This document shows, piece after piece, positions 17,530 to 25,302 of a stretch of 64,000 nucleotides of DNA (the stretch's first letter is position 1; the number at the start of each line of letters is the position of its first letter). This stretch comes from SVEL01 sp045125245 (GTDB lineage Bacteria; Bacillota; Clostridia; Lachnospirales; Lachnospiraceae): positions 47,440 through 111,439 of the forward strand of contig JBGVNF010000074.1 in assembly GCA_045125245.1 (NCBI GenBank), written 5' to 3'. The position numbers and the translations under genes were made by a program. The notes beneath the pieces are model-generated. The model was not told the DNA's origin. It saw nothing but the letters and a program-made list of their open reading frames with translations, and ran no database searches.

Positions 17530-17639
17530 AAGCAATCCCTCCTTTTCAAAGATTTCTGTAAACAGATTTCTATGTAATCGGAGGTCACAGTCCTCCGTAG
17601 AAGGACTAACCGCCTACCGTTATGGTAGCACCCAGACAT

Positions 17640-17668
17640 ATTATAACAAACATATGTTTGTTAAGCAA
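17640..17668 (-). promoter_or_regulatory. Toxin promoter with a perfect 18-bp palindrome in the spacer
   Basis: On the minus strand: -35 TTGCTT (17663-17668), a 17-base spacer, and -10 TATAAT (17640-17645). The spacer coincides with the perfect palindrome AACAAACATATGTTTGTT (17645-17662). A protein bound there would block the promoter. The site resembles, but does not match, the Gram-positive LexA box. Confidence 0.6.
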
Positions 17669-17846
17669 GCTTTTTATATTGTATAATTTGGGCAATCTGT
17701 TTTTGGAAAAATACGATTTTTAAGGCGTTAGCATTATCTATTATTCCTTCTGTAGTTTTCTTATTTAGTGGAATTATGAGCAGGTCAATACTGTTGATTG
17801 TCTCTGCAATATTGTTTGCACCTGCACATATATTAATTTCGTACAA
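17661..17846 (-). CDS. Possible small ORF or gene remnant
   Basis: 61-residue open frame with no recognised domain and no convincing ribosome site. It overlaps the toxin promoter at its 3' end. It and the opposite-strand frame at 17849-18034 may be chance ORFs or remnants of a decayed gene; I give it low weight. Confidence 0.15.
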   Translation of the reverse strand: MYEINICAGANNIAETINSIDLLIIPLNKKTTEGIIDNANALKIVFFQKQIAQIIQYKKLA

Positions 17847-17848
17847 AA

Positions 17849-18034
17849 ATGTATAGGTATGAAAAAGAAATAGCAGATTTTAGAGATGCTTATTATAGGA
17901 AAAATAAGAGAAGATTTACCGCTTTGTTTGCGCTTGATACGAATCGTGTCATGCATGTGACAGAGCGTTTCTTTATGTTTTTTATGTCCTTAATTATATT
18001 TAAACTTGCCTATGGGCAAAATTTGAAAGTTTAA
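17849..18034 (+). CDS. Possible small ORF, unknown
   Basis: 61 residues with a charged first half (RYEKEIADFRDAYYRKNKRRF) and a hydrophobic C-terminal stretch (FFMFFMSLIIF). No clear ribosome site precedes it. It could be a degraded gene fragment. No domain recognised. Confidence 0.2.
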   Translation: MYRYEKEIADFRDAYYRKNKRRFTALFALDTNRVMHVTERFFMFFMSLIIFKLAYGQNLKV

Positions 18035-18063
18035 TCATAGCTGCGTTGCAACTGCAATTTAGT
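18034..18063. promoter_or_regulatory. Operator-like site, copy 2
   Basis: 30 bp closely related to the palindrome at 15951-15980, with core GTTGCAACTGCAATTTAGT. It lies just before the ribosome site of the PAP2 gene. A weaker partial match (AACTGTAATTTAGTG) is at about 19619-19633. Confidence 0.4.
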
Positions 18064-18079
18064 GAAAGGACAAAAAACA

Positions 18080-18742
18080 ATGAAAGAAAATGGAAAAAAA
18101 ATATTAATTTTAGGAAGCTTATTTATCGTGGCATTTACTATTTGGACAATGCTGATTCAGACGATTGATGTGAAGTCAACAGGTATTAATGGGACAGATA
18201 TAGGTTTTTCAACAGTCAATAATTGGTTTCACAAATTGACAGGCGTGCATATTTCACTTTATGTAATTACCGACTGGTTAGGTCTTGTACCGATATTTGT
18301 GTGTATGATATTTGGTTTCATAGGATTAATACAGTTGATTAAAAGAAGAAGTCTTTTTAAAGTGGACAAAGATATTATTTTTTTAGGTGTTTATTATATT
18401 GTTGTGATATTTGGCTATCTTATTTTTGAGATGATACCTATCAATTATAGACCAATTCTTATTGAAGGATTTTTAGAGGCTTCATATCCATCTTCAACTA
18501 CGCTTTTAGTTCTTTGTGTAATGCCAACACTTATTGAACAGACAAGCCGTAGATTATGTAATGAGAGTGTAAAGAAAGTGGTTATGATGTTTAGTGTTTG
18601 CTTTTCTGGTTTTATGGTATTAGGAAGGCTAGTTTCAGGCGTTCATTGGTTGACAGATATTATAGGTTCTATTATGCTTAGTGCGGGTTTGTTTTGTATT
18701 TATAAAGCAGTAGTTTCATTGCTTTGTAAAGAGGAAAGTTAG
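18080..18742 (+). CDS. PAP2-family membrane phosphatase
   Basis: 220 residues, integral membrane. The phosphatase signature is present in modified form: NYRPILIEG, YPSSTTLL (for PSGH) and GRLVSGVHWLTDIIGS (for SRxxxxxHxxxD), with five or six membrane segments. Probably dephosphorylates a lipid phosphate or undecaprenyl-pyrophosphate. ATG 18080 is preferred to GTG 18062 because AAAGGA lies between them. The Ser-Thr in place of Gly-His in motif 2 is unusual and may alter catalysis. Confidence 0.82.
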   Translation: MKENGKKILILGSLFIVAFTIWTMLIQTIDVKSTGINGTDIGFSTVNNWFHKLTGVHISLYVITDWLGLVPIFVCMIFGFIGLIQLIKRRSLFKVDKDIIFLGVYYIVVIFGYLIFEMIPINYRPILIEGFLEASYPSSTTLLVLCVMPTLIEQTSRRLCNESVKKVVMMFSVCFSGFMVLGRLVSGVHWLTDIIGSIMLSAGLFCIYKAVVSLLCKEES

Positions 18743-18755
18743 GTGGAGGTTTGTT

Positions 18756-19367
18756 ATGGAATTTCATGAAAAACTTCAGGAATTAAGAAAAAGTAAGGGA
18801 TTTACGCAGGAAGAATTAGCAGAAAGTTTATATGTATCTAGAACTGCTATATCTAAATGGGAGTCAGGAAGAGGGTATCCAAGCATAGATTCTTTAAAAG
18901 AGATATCGAAATTTTTCGGGATAACAATTGATGAATTGTTATCTACAGAAAAATTACTTTCTATAGCTGAAAGGGAAAATAAAGAAAAACTACGAAATAT
19001 ATGTGATATGCTGTTTGGTTTGTTGGATATAACTTCTTTTATTTTAATTGTTTTACCTCTATATCCCAATATGGTAGATGGAATTATATATTCGGTAAAT
19101 TTGTTCGAATATACTCAGACGACATTCTTGAATCGATTGATATGTTGGGCTATGTTTATTTTGCTTATAGTAGTTGGAAGTATAAAAATATTATTAACAA
19201 AATTTACAAATGAAAAAAGTAATCGTATAGTAACAGTGGTTTCAGTGGTGCTAAGTATTTTACTAGTGTTGTTTTTTGCAATTACAAGAGAAGTCTATGC
19301 TTTGGTTGTGGTATTTTTGTTGCTGGTAATTAAAGGGATATTACTTTTGAAATATAAATTACTTTGA
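18756..19367 (+). CDS. XRE-family regulator with membrane C-terminal domain
   Basis: 203 residues. A helix-turn-helix (KLQELRKSKGFTQEELAESLYVSRTAISKWESGRGYPS, residues about 5-42) is followed by four membrane segments. Such membrane-tethered XRE proteins are common next to the genes they control, so the PAP2 gene 13 bases upstream is the likely partner. The ribosome site is GGTGGAGG. The 3' end overlaps the convergent Cys-rich gene by 9 bases. Confidence 0.82.
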   Translation: MEFHEKLQELRKSKGFTQEELAESLYVSRTAISKWESGRGYPSIDSLKEISKFFGITIDELLSTEKLLSIAERENKEKLRNICDMLFGLLDITSFILIVLPLYPNMVDGIIYSVNLFEYTQTTFLNRLICWAMFILLIVVGSIKILLTKFTNEKSNRIVTVVSVVLSILLVLFFAITREVYALVVVFLLLVIKGILLLKYKLL

Positions 19368-19595
19368 TAAAAGTTTCATAATCACATCATAATTATTTGG
19401 CATATGCGGAAAAGAACAGTTCTCGCAATTTTTGATTTTTTTATCGTTATACGTTATATATGAATGCTTTCCGGGACAATTTTCCAGATGATATAATGGG
19501 CAATAGCAAAAAAGACAGTTTATATGTTCAATATCCTTATGACAAGGATAATATTTGCAGTCCTTATTTTCAAAAAATTTATAAGAGTTTGTCAT
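19359..19595 (-). CDS. Cysteine-rich small domain protein (zf-like, PF04071 type)
   Basis: 78 residues with the family pattern YYPCHKD, NCLFCYCPLY, CPGK, and NCENCSFPH, seven cysteines and two histidines likely to bind metal. As I recall, this small domain is often encoded beside cobalamin genes, and here it is divergent from the cobalamin riboswitch. GGTGG precedes the ATG. The function is unknown, and its link to B12 is by context. Confidence 0.75.
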   Translation of the reverse strand: MTNSYKFFENKDCKYYPCHKDIEHINCLFCYCPLYHLENCPGKHSYITYNDKKIKNCENCSFPHMPNNYDVIMKLLSK

Positions 19596-19675
19596 ATGCT
19601 ACCACCTTTCTTGTTAATAACTGTAATTTAGTGTAAAAAGCTTAACACACGAAAAATTAAAGTGCAATAAAATTT

Positions 19676-19704
19676 TTGCATGACAAATAAATATATAGTA
19701 TAAT
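19676..19704 (+). promoter_or_regulatory. Promoter of the B12 uptake operon
   Basis: TTGCAT (19676-19681), a 17-base spacer and TATAAT (19699-19704), ending 26 bases before the riboswitch P1 stem. Confidence 0.75.
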
Positions 19705-19730
19705 CCAACCTGGAAAAACAAGATAAAGAG

Positions 19731-19906
19731 GATACGGTTTGAAAAGTTGTTAACTGAGTAAATCAAAAGGGAATCCGGTTTGAATCCGGAACAACCGCCA
19801 TTACTGTATTTGACAAGATAGAAGCGCATATGTCATTGGGATAAACCTGAGAAGGCGTGCTTCTTAGTGGAAACACTTAATCATAAGTCAGGATACCTGC
19901 CGTATC
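19731..19906 (+). promoter_or_regulatory. Cobalamin riboswitch
   Basis: P1 GATACGG (19731-19737) pairs with CCGTATC (19900-19906). The conserved core is recognisable: AAAAGGGAATCCGG...GAATCCGGAACAACC, GCCATTACTGT, the region TGAGAAGGCGTGCTTCTTAGT and the B12 box AGTCAGGATACCTGCC (19886-19901). Two terminator hairpins follow. It senses adenosylcobalamin or a related form and reduces expression when B12 is plentiful. Confidence 0.95.
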
Positions 19907-19934
19907 TTTATTGGTTTGACATAACTTTGGTGTG

Positions 19935-19988
19935 AAGAGTGCAATCGATTTGTCGTAATAATGTGACTAGGGATGCGCTCTTTTTATT
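19935..19988 (+). terminator. Riboswitch expression-platform terminator
   Basis: AAGAGTGC pairs with GCGCTCTT, followed by TTTTATTAT, 29 bases after the riboswitch. Confidence 0.75.
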
Positions 19989-20043
19989 ATAATGATATCA
20001 GTGCATTTTATAGTGCATATATTTATAGGGATAAGTCTTTTGT

Positions 20044-20086
20044 ACTCTGTCAGTTTTGTTAAACTGATGGAGTTTTTTATATCTTT
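20044..20086 (+). terminator. Second terminator before the B12 operon
   Basis: ACTCTGTCAGTTT pairs with AAACTGATGGAGT, followed by TTTTTTAT. With the first hairpin it gives a double block to read-through. Confidence 0.7.
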
Positions 20087-20106
20087 TTAGATTGGAGGGA
20101 TGATAA

Positions 20107-20289
20107 GTGATATCAGACGAAAAAAAGAGCTGGGCGGTAGAACTTTTACGTCAAAAAGAAAAAGAAATAGGCAGATTGCCTAAAAAAGAAGATTTTGATG
20201 TTGCTACAATGTCCCGAATAAAGGCTTTTTTGGGACCATGGCCTAGAGCCTTAGAGGCAGCAGGTTTGAAGGAAACTAAAAAGAAATAG
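20107..20289 (+). CDS. 60-residue homing-endonuclease-associated-repeat-like protein
   Basis: GTG start 8 bases after TTGGAGGGA. Residues 9-55, with VELLRQKEKEIGRLPKKEDF and FLGPWPRALEAAGLK, resemble the HNH-repeat (homing endonuclease associated repeat) DNA-binding module, but no nuclease domain is attached. It is the first gene after the B12 riboswitch. A role in the operon, perhaps regulatory, is only inference. Confidence 0.6.
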   Translation: MISDEKKSWAVELLRQKEKEIGRLPKKEDFDVATMSRIKAFLGPWPRALEAAGLKETKKK

Positions 20290-20305
20290 AAAGAGGTAGG
20301 AGACT

Positions 20306-21172
20306 ATGAAAAAGATTTACAAATTGTTTATAGCAACAATGCTTATGGTATTTGTATTTAGCATTACAGCTATGGCTGATGAAAAAACAGAAGTATATGT
20401 AACTATATCAGATAAGGATGGGAAGTTTGTTGTTACACAGGAAAAGATAGAAGTAACAGATATCGATAATGATGGCACTTTGACTATTAATGATGCTTTA
20501 TATGCTGCGCATGAAGCAAAGTATGATGGCGGAGCTGCAGCTGGATATGCAACTGAGACAACACAATGGGGATTAGGTATTACTAAATTGTGGGGAACAG
20601 CTAATGGCGGAAGCTATGGTTATGTTGTAAATAATGTATCAGCAATGGGACTTGCAGATGTAGTTAAAAACGGTGATTATGTAAATGCATATATTTATAC
20701 TGATTTAACAGCATTTAGTGATGCATATAGCTTCTTTAATGTAAATGCTATTGATACAAAAGAAGGCAAAGAAATAACACTTACACTTTCAGCAAATGGC
20801 TATGATGCAAACTGGAGTCCAGTTGTAAATCCAGTTGAAGGAGCAACTATTACATTAAATGGTGAAGCTACAGAGTATAAGACAGATGCAAATGGTAAGG
20901 TTACATTTACACTTAAAAAAGGCGAATATGTAATAAGTGCAACAGCTGATAATCAGGTCTTAGTTCCTGCTGTATGTAAGGCAAGTGTGGCAGAAGTTGA
21001 AGTGGAAACTGATACTAAGTCAGAAGTAGAAACAGAGACAAAGATTGATAAAGAGAATGATACAGTAAAACCAGGAGATACATCAAATGTATTACCATTA
21101 ATGGCGGTAGTTCTTTTATCGTCTGCAGCTGTAATGATGATTTCAAAAAGAAGAATGGGATATGAGAAATAA
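20306..21172 (+). CDS. Secreted DUF4430-type surface protein, probable corrinoid binder
   Basis: 288 residues. The signal peptide ends at TAMADEK (about 24). Residues 28-145 resemble a DUF4430/transcobalamin beta-like domain (EVYVTISDKDGKF, DIDNDGTLTINDALYAAH, GSYGYVVNNVSAMGLADVVKNGDYV). An Ig-like segment (about 150-230) and an acidic linker follow, then a C-terminal membrane anchor (about 262-278) with a basic tail. Placed under the cobalamin riboswitch, it is probably a cell-surface corrinoid-binding protein. The binding itself is inference. Confidence 0.75.
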   Translation: MKKIYKLFIATMLMVFVFSITAMADEKTEVYVTISDKDGKFVVTQEKIEVTDIDNDGTLTINDALYAAHEAKYDGGAAAGYATETTQWGLGITKLWGTANGGSYGYVVNNVSAMGLADVVKNGDYVNAYIYTDLTAFSDAYSFFNVNAIDTKEGKEITLTLSANGYDANWSPVVNPVEGATITLNGEATEYKTDANGKVTFTLKKGEYVISATADNQVLVPAVCKASVAEVEVETDTKSEVETETKIDKENDTVKPGDTSNVLPLMAVVLLSSAAVMMISKRRMGYEK

Positions 21173-22823
21173 ATATTTAAAAAAGATAATATGTTTTTTT
21201 ACAATTTTTATATTGATATCTAGTGCTATTTGCATGTATGCAGCTACAATTAGTGTAGCTGCGACAGAACAAAATACCGTCGGTGAGGCTAAAAACCTCA
21301 TCGACGGCATTCTTGCTTACAAGCAGGATAGTGCAGAAGTGGGTTCTATCCAAGAATGGATTGATACGGAATTAGTTGATAATACGGGAACTACTGCAGA
21401 ATGGTATATATTAGCATTAGCTCAAAGTGGAAAATATAATTTTGATAAATATGAAAAGGCGTTACTAAAGTATTTGGAAGAAAATCAAGTGTATTCAGCA
21501 TCTTCAAGACTGAAGTATGCGTTAGTGCTAAGTGCTATTGGAAGCACAGATGTGTATATATCCAAGACATTAGAAGACTCAATTGGTAAACAGGGAATTA
21601 TGAGTTATGTTTATGGATTACATTTGCTTAATAATGGATATAAAAGCAGTGAATGGAATATTGATTCTATAAAAAATCAATTGTTAACCTTGCAGATAAC
21701 TGATGGCGGTTGGTCAATTACAGGTAAAAATTCTGATGTAGATGTAACTTCTATGACCATACAGGCATTGGCGCCTTATTATAATGAGGTTGGTATTAAA
21801 ACAGCTATAGATAAAGCATTAGTCTGGCTTTCATCTCAGCAATTGGAGGATGGGAATTATTCTAGCTATGGAGTGCCAAATACAGAAAGCACAGCTCAAG
21901 TTATTTTGGCATTAAGTTCATTGGGAATAGATGGATTTACTGATGAACGATTTATTAAAAATGAAAATACATTGATGGATGGATTGATAAAATATAGGCT
22001 TCAGAATGGAGCGTTTGGACATAAAGAAGATGATCAGTACCATGAAAGTGCTACGGTACAAGCATACTATTCATTGGTTTCATATATACGAATGAAAGAG
22101 GGAAAAAGTGGATTATATATATTGGATAACGCTAATAATACAAGCAGTACAGAAAAACAAGAAACAACTGTAGAGCCAGAAGTTACTACTAAACCTCAAG
22201 AAATAGGAGAAAATACAGTAAAGGATATAGCAAAAAAACAGGAAAAGACTAGCTATAAATTATGGGCGAGTATTATCGTTTTAGTAATTTCAGTTATAGT
22301 ATCCATAGTTTTTTATGCTAAAGGAAAAAGAAATAAAAAGAATTTCATTGGAATAGGAATTTTAACGTTACTAGCTATTATCTTTATATGTGTTACGGAT
22401 TTTAAGACTACGGAAGAGTATTATTCTGATGATATACCAGTTAAGGAAAATGTTATAGGAACAGTTACGCTGACCATTAGATGCGATACCATAAAAGATG
22501 AAACAGATTCGAAATATATCCCTAAGGATGGTATTATTCTTGAAGAGATGGAATTTGATATTGAAGAAGATGATACAGTTTATGATATACTGATAGAGGC
22601 TACGAGAAGAAACGAAATTCATATGGAGAATTCTGGAACTGGTGGAATGGTATATATAGCTGGTATCAATTACATTTATGAATTTGATTATGGTGATTTG
22701 TCCGGTTGGATGTATTTTGTCAATGGCGAGGAGGCTTCTGTAGGCTGTGATAGCTATAAATTGTCTGACGGGGATAAAATACAATGGTTGTATACTAGAA
22801 ATTTGGGTGATGATTTAAGGTAA
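21162..22823 (+). CDS. Intrinsic-factor/transcobalamin-like protein: alpha/alpha toroid + TM hairpin + DUF4430
   Basis: 553 residues. Signal or anchor 8-34. Residues 40-315 form a prenyltransferase-like alpha/alpha toroid with repeats such as LQITDGGWSI, QQLEDGNYSS and YRLQNGAFGH. A Thr/Glu linker leads to two membrane spans (367-386 and 396-413) joined by the basic loop KGKRNKKN, then a DUF4430 domain (432-550) with GDLSGWMYFVNGE and LSDGDKIQWLYT. By the positive-inside rule both domains face outside. The domain pair and order are those of animal intrinsic factor and transcobalamin, which grip B12 between them. It overlaps the previous gene by 11 bases. Confidence 0.82.
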   Translation: MRNKYLKKIICFFTIFILISSAICMYAATISVAATEQNTVGEAKNLIDGILAYKQDSAEVGSIQEWIDTELVDNTGTTAEWYILALAQSGKYNFDKYEKALLKYLEENQVYSASSRLKYALVLSAIGSTDVYISKTLEDSIGKQGIMSYVYGLHLLNNGYKSSEWNIDSIKNQLLTLQITDGGWSITGKNSDVDVTSMTIQALAPYYNEVGIKTAIDKALVWLSSQQLEDGNYSSYGVPNTESTAQVILALSSLGIDGFTDERFIKNENTLMDGLIKYRLQNGAFGHKEDDQYHESATVQAYYSLVSYIRMKEGKSGLYILDNANNTSSTEKQETTVEPEVTTKPQEIGENTVKDIAKKQEKTSYKLWASIIVLVISVIVSIVFYAKGKRNKKNFIGIGILTLLAIIFICVTDFKTTEEYYSDDIPVKENVIGTVTLTIRCDTIKDETDSKYIPKDGIILEEMEFDIEEDDTVYDILIEATRRNEIHMENSGTGGMVYIAGINYIYEFDYGDLSGWMYFVNGEEASVGCDSYKLSDGDKIQWLYTRNLGDDLR

Positions 22824-22876
22824 TAAATTGATATAATTAAAAAGAATGATTTAAGATAAGAAAAGAGGTGATAGGT

Positions 22877-23749
22877 ATGCGTGCATTTGAAGATATAAAT
22901 CCTTTGATTTTGTTTTTGTATTACATGATAATTGTTTTAATTGTGATGCTTGCAGATAATCCTATCATCTTTTTTATTTCATTTGTGAGTGCGATTATTT
23001 ATTATTTAATTAGAAATGGCTGTGGTAATAAAGGAATGCATAAGTATACGTTAGGATTATTTGTTATAATGGCATTGATTAATCCTATTGTATCTCATAA
23101 TGGGGTGACGATTCTTTTTTTTATGAATGATAATCCTATAACTTTAGAGGCTTGTATTTATGGCTTACATACATCGCTTATGATAGTGGCTGTTTTATAT
23201 TGGTGTTATTCATTTTCTCAGATAATGACAAGTGATAAATTGTTATATATATTTGGATTGTTTTCGTCAAAGTTAGCATTGATGATATCTATGGCACTTC
23301 GATATATTCCCTTGTTTAATGATCAAAGTAAAAAAGTAAAGCAAGCTCAGAAGGCAATGGGAATGTATAAGGATGACAATATTATTGATAATTTTAAGGC
23401 GAATGTAAGAGCATTTTCTATAATGATTACCTGGGCTTTGGAAAATGGAATAATAACTGCCGAAAGTATGGAAAATAGAGGATATGGAATAGGGAAAAGA
23501 AGTCATTTTTCTCAGTTTAAAATAAGAAAAATCGACGTTTTATTGCTAACATTAAGTGTTGGCTTAGGGGCATTTTTGCTCTATGGAATTGGCGATATAA
23601 AATTTGTGTATTATCCAGAGATTGTTATGACAGAATTTAGTAATTGGCAATTATTATATTATATTGCATATGGCGTGTTAGTTTTTATACCTATAGCTTT
23701 TGAGATAAAGGAGACAGCAAAATGGGCATATTTAAAATCGAAAATTTAA
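22877..23749 (+). CDS. ECF transporter transmembrane (T) component
   Basis: 290 residues, CbiQ/EcfT family: several N-terminal membrane segments, then coupling helices with ALRYIPLFNDQSKKVKQAQKA and the signature ESMENRGYGIGKRS. It couples ATP hydrolysis to substrate-component movement. ATG 22877 is chosen over GTG 22868, which is part of the AGAGGTG ribosome site. It overlaps the ATPase gene by 28 bases. Confidence 0.9.
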   Translation: MRAFEDINPLILFLYYMIIVLIVMLADNPIIFFISFVSAIIYYLIRNGCGNKGMHKYTLGLFVIMALINPIVSHNGVTILFFMNDNPITLEACIYGLHTSLMIVAVLYWCYSFSQIMTSDKLLYIFGLFSSKLALMISMALRYIPLFNDQSKKVKQAQKAMGMYKDDNIIDNFKANVRAFSIMITWALENGIITAESMENRGYGIGKRSHFSQFKIRKIDVLLLTLSVGLGAFLLYGIGDIKFVYYPEIVMTEFSNWQLLYYIAYGVLVFIPIAFEIKETAKWAYLKSKI

Positions 23750-25302
23750 CATATACATATCCATTGGGAAATGTTGAAGCATTGAAAAATGTGTCATTTT
23801 CTGTTGAAGAGGGTGAGTTTGTGGCTGTGTGTGGAGCTACTGGAAGTGGTAAATCAACCTTGCTTAAAATGATAAAGGGCGATGATATTTCTATAGGATA
23901 TGTAATGCAAAGACCAGAGCAGCAGATAGTTACAGACAAGGTTTGGCATGAGTTGGCCTTTGGGTTAGAAAATATGAATTTGCCGAAAAAGGTAATTGCT
24001 AGAAGAGTAGCGGAGATAGCTACATATTTTGGAATTGAAGAATGGTATGATAAAAAGACATCAGAGCTTTCAGGTGGTCAGAAGCAGATTCTTAATTTGG
24101 CAGCTATTATGGCTATGAATCCAAGGGTGCTTGTATTGGATGAGCCTACGGCGCAGCTTGATCCCATAGCAGCTTCGGAATTTATAGCTACAGTAAAGAA
24201 GTTAAATGAGGATTTTTCACTTACAGTTATAATATCGGAGCATAGGCTTGAAGAGATTGTACCGGTGTGTGATAAGCTTTTGTATTTAAAGGATGGTAAG
24301 CTGGTAGCATACGATGAACCGAAAAATGTTATACGTAATTTGTTAGAGGACGAACAATTTATGAGTGGGATGCCTGCAGCAAGTAAATTGTATAAAATGC
24401 TTGGCGGCAAGGGCGAGTGTCCTATGGACGTGCGTCATGGTAGATTGTTTATTAGGAATAATTTTAGCAATGACATAAAATGTTTAAATCATAATATCGA
24501 TGAGATGGAAAATAATAAGTCAGCTATAGCGTTAGAATTTAAGGACGTTTATTTTAGATATGAGCGCAATTCTAGAGACATTTTATCAGGACTTAATCTT
24601 AAGATATATGAAAATGAAATATTTTGTATTTTAGGTGGTAACGGCTCTGGAAAGACGACAACACTTTGCGCGGCAGCGAATTTGATTAATCCTTATAGTG
24701 GAAAAATTAAGGTATTTGGGAAAAAGCTAAAGGAATACAAGAATCAGTCATTGTATAATGAGTGTCTCTCTATGCTGCCACAGGATGTGCAAACAGTATT
24801 TTTGAGAAATACAGTTAGAGAGGAACTAGAAGATGCCAGAGTAGAGGCGAGTCAGTTGCCGTTCTGTGTGGAGGATTTATTAGAACGACATCCTTATGAT
24901 TTATCTGGTGGACAACAGCAGCTAGTGGCTTTCGCTAAGGTACTAGGAACTAAACCAAGAATTTTGCTTTTAGATGAGCCAACAAAAGGTATAGATGCAT
25001 GGGCAAAGGATAAATTGGTAGGTGTTGTAAAAGAGTTACAAAAAAAGGGAATAACAGTAGTTATAGTTACCCATGATACAGAGTTTGCGGCAATGTGCGC
25101 TGATAGATGTGGTTTGTTTTTTGGAGGAAGTCTTGTGTCAGAGGGTAATACAAAGGAGTTTTTCGCAGAAAATAATTTTTATACAACAAATGTAAATAGG
25201 ATAACGAGAGGCTATTATGAGGGTGTTGTTACCATAGATGATGCGGTTAAGATATGCAGACAAAATGGAGGATGGCATGAAAAAAAAGAAGAGAACAACT
25301 AG
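23722..25302 (+). CDS. Fused ECF transporter ATPase (two ABC domains)
   Basis: 526 residues holding both nucleotide-binding domains. Domain 1 has Walker A GATGSGKST (about 38), signature LSGGQKQ and Walker B VLDEPTAQLDP. Domain 2 has Walker A GGNGSGKTTT (about 304), signature LSGGQQQ and Walker B LLDEPTKGIDA. The usual pair EcfA and EcfA' is thus made as one chain. It overlaps genes on both sides, giving a tightly coupled T-AA'-S cluster. Confidence 0.93.
   Translation: MGIFKIENLTYTYPLGNVEALKNVSFSVEEGEFVAVCGATGSGKSTLLKMIKGDDISIGYVMQRPEQQIVTDKVWHELAFGLENMNLPKKVIARRVAEIATYFGIEEWYDKKTSELSGGQKQILNLAAIMAMNPRVLVLDEPTAQLDPIAASEFIATVKKLNEDFSLTVIISEHRLEEIVPVCDKLLYLKDGKLVAYDEPKNVIRNLLEDEQFMSGMPAASKLYKMLGGKGECPMDVRHGRLFIRNNFSNDIKCLNHNIDEMENNKSAIALEFKDVYFRYERNSRDILSGLNLKIYENEIFCILGGNGSGKTTTLCAAANLINPYSGKIKVFGKKLKEYKNQSLYNECLSMLPQDVQTVFLRNTVREELEDARVEASQLPFCVEDLLERHPYDLSGGQQQLVAFAKVLGTKPRILLLDEPTKGIDAWAKDKLVGVVKELQKKGITVVIVTHDTEFAAMCADRCGLFFGGSLVSEGNTKEFFAENNFYTTNVNRITRGYYEGVVTIDDAVKICRQNGGWHEKKEENN

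Noticed and set aside
17645..17662. Palindrome as a true LexA box
   Set aside because: AAACATATGTTT lacks the GAAC/GTTC required in the Bacillus-type box; kept only as an unknown operator.
17774..17956. 60-residue minus-strand ORF
   Set aside because: Overlaps two other weak frames, lacks a ribosome site and shows no protein-like pattern.
20044..20086. Second hairpin after the cobalamin riboswitch as a second riboswitch
   Set aside because: It is a simple 13-bp terminator with a T-run and no aptamer-like core.
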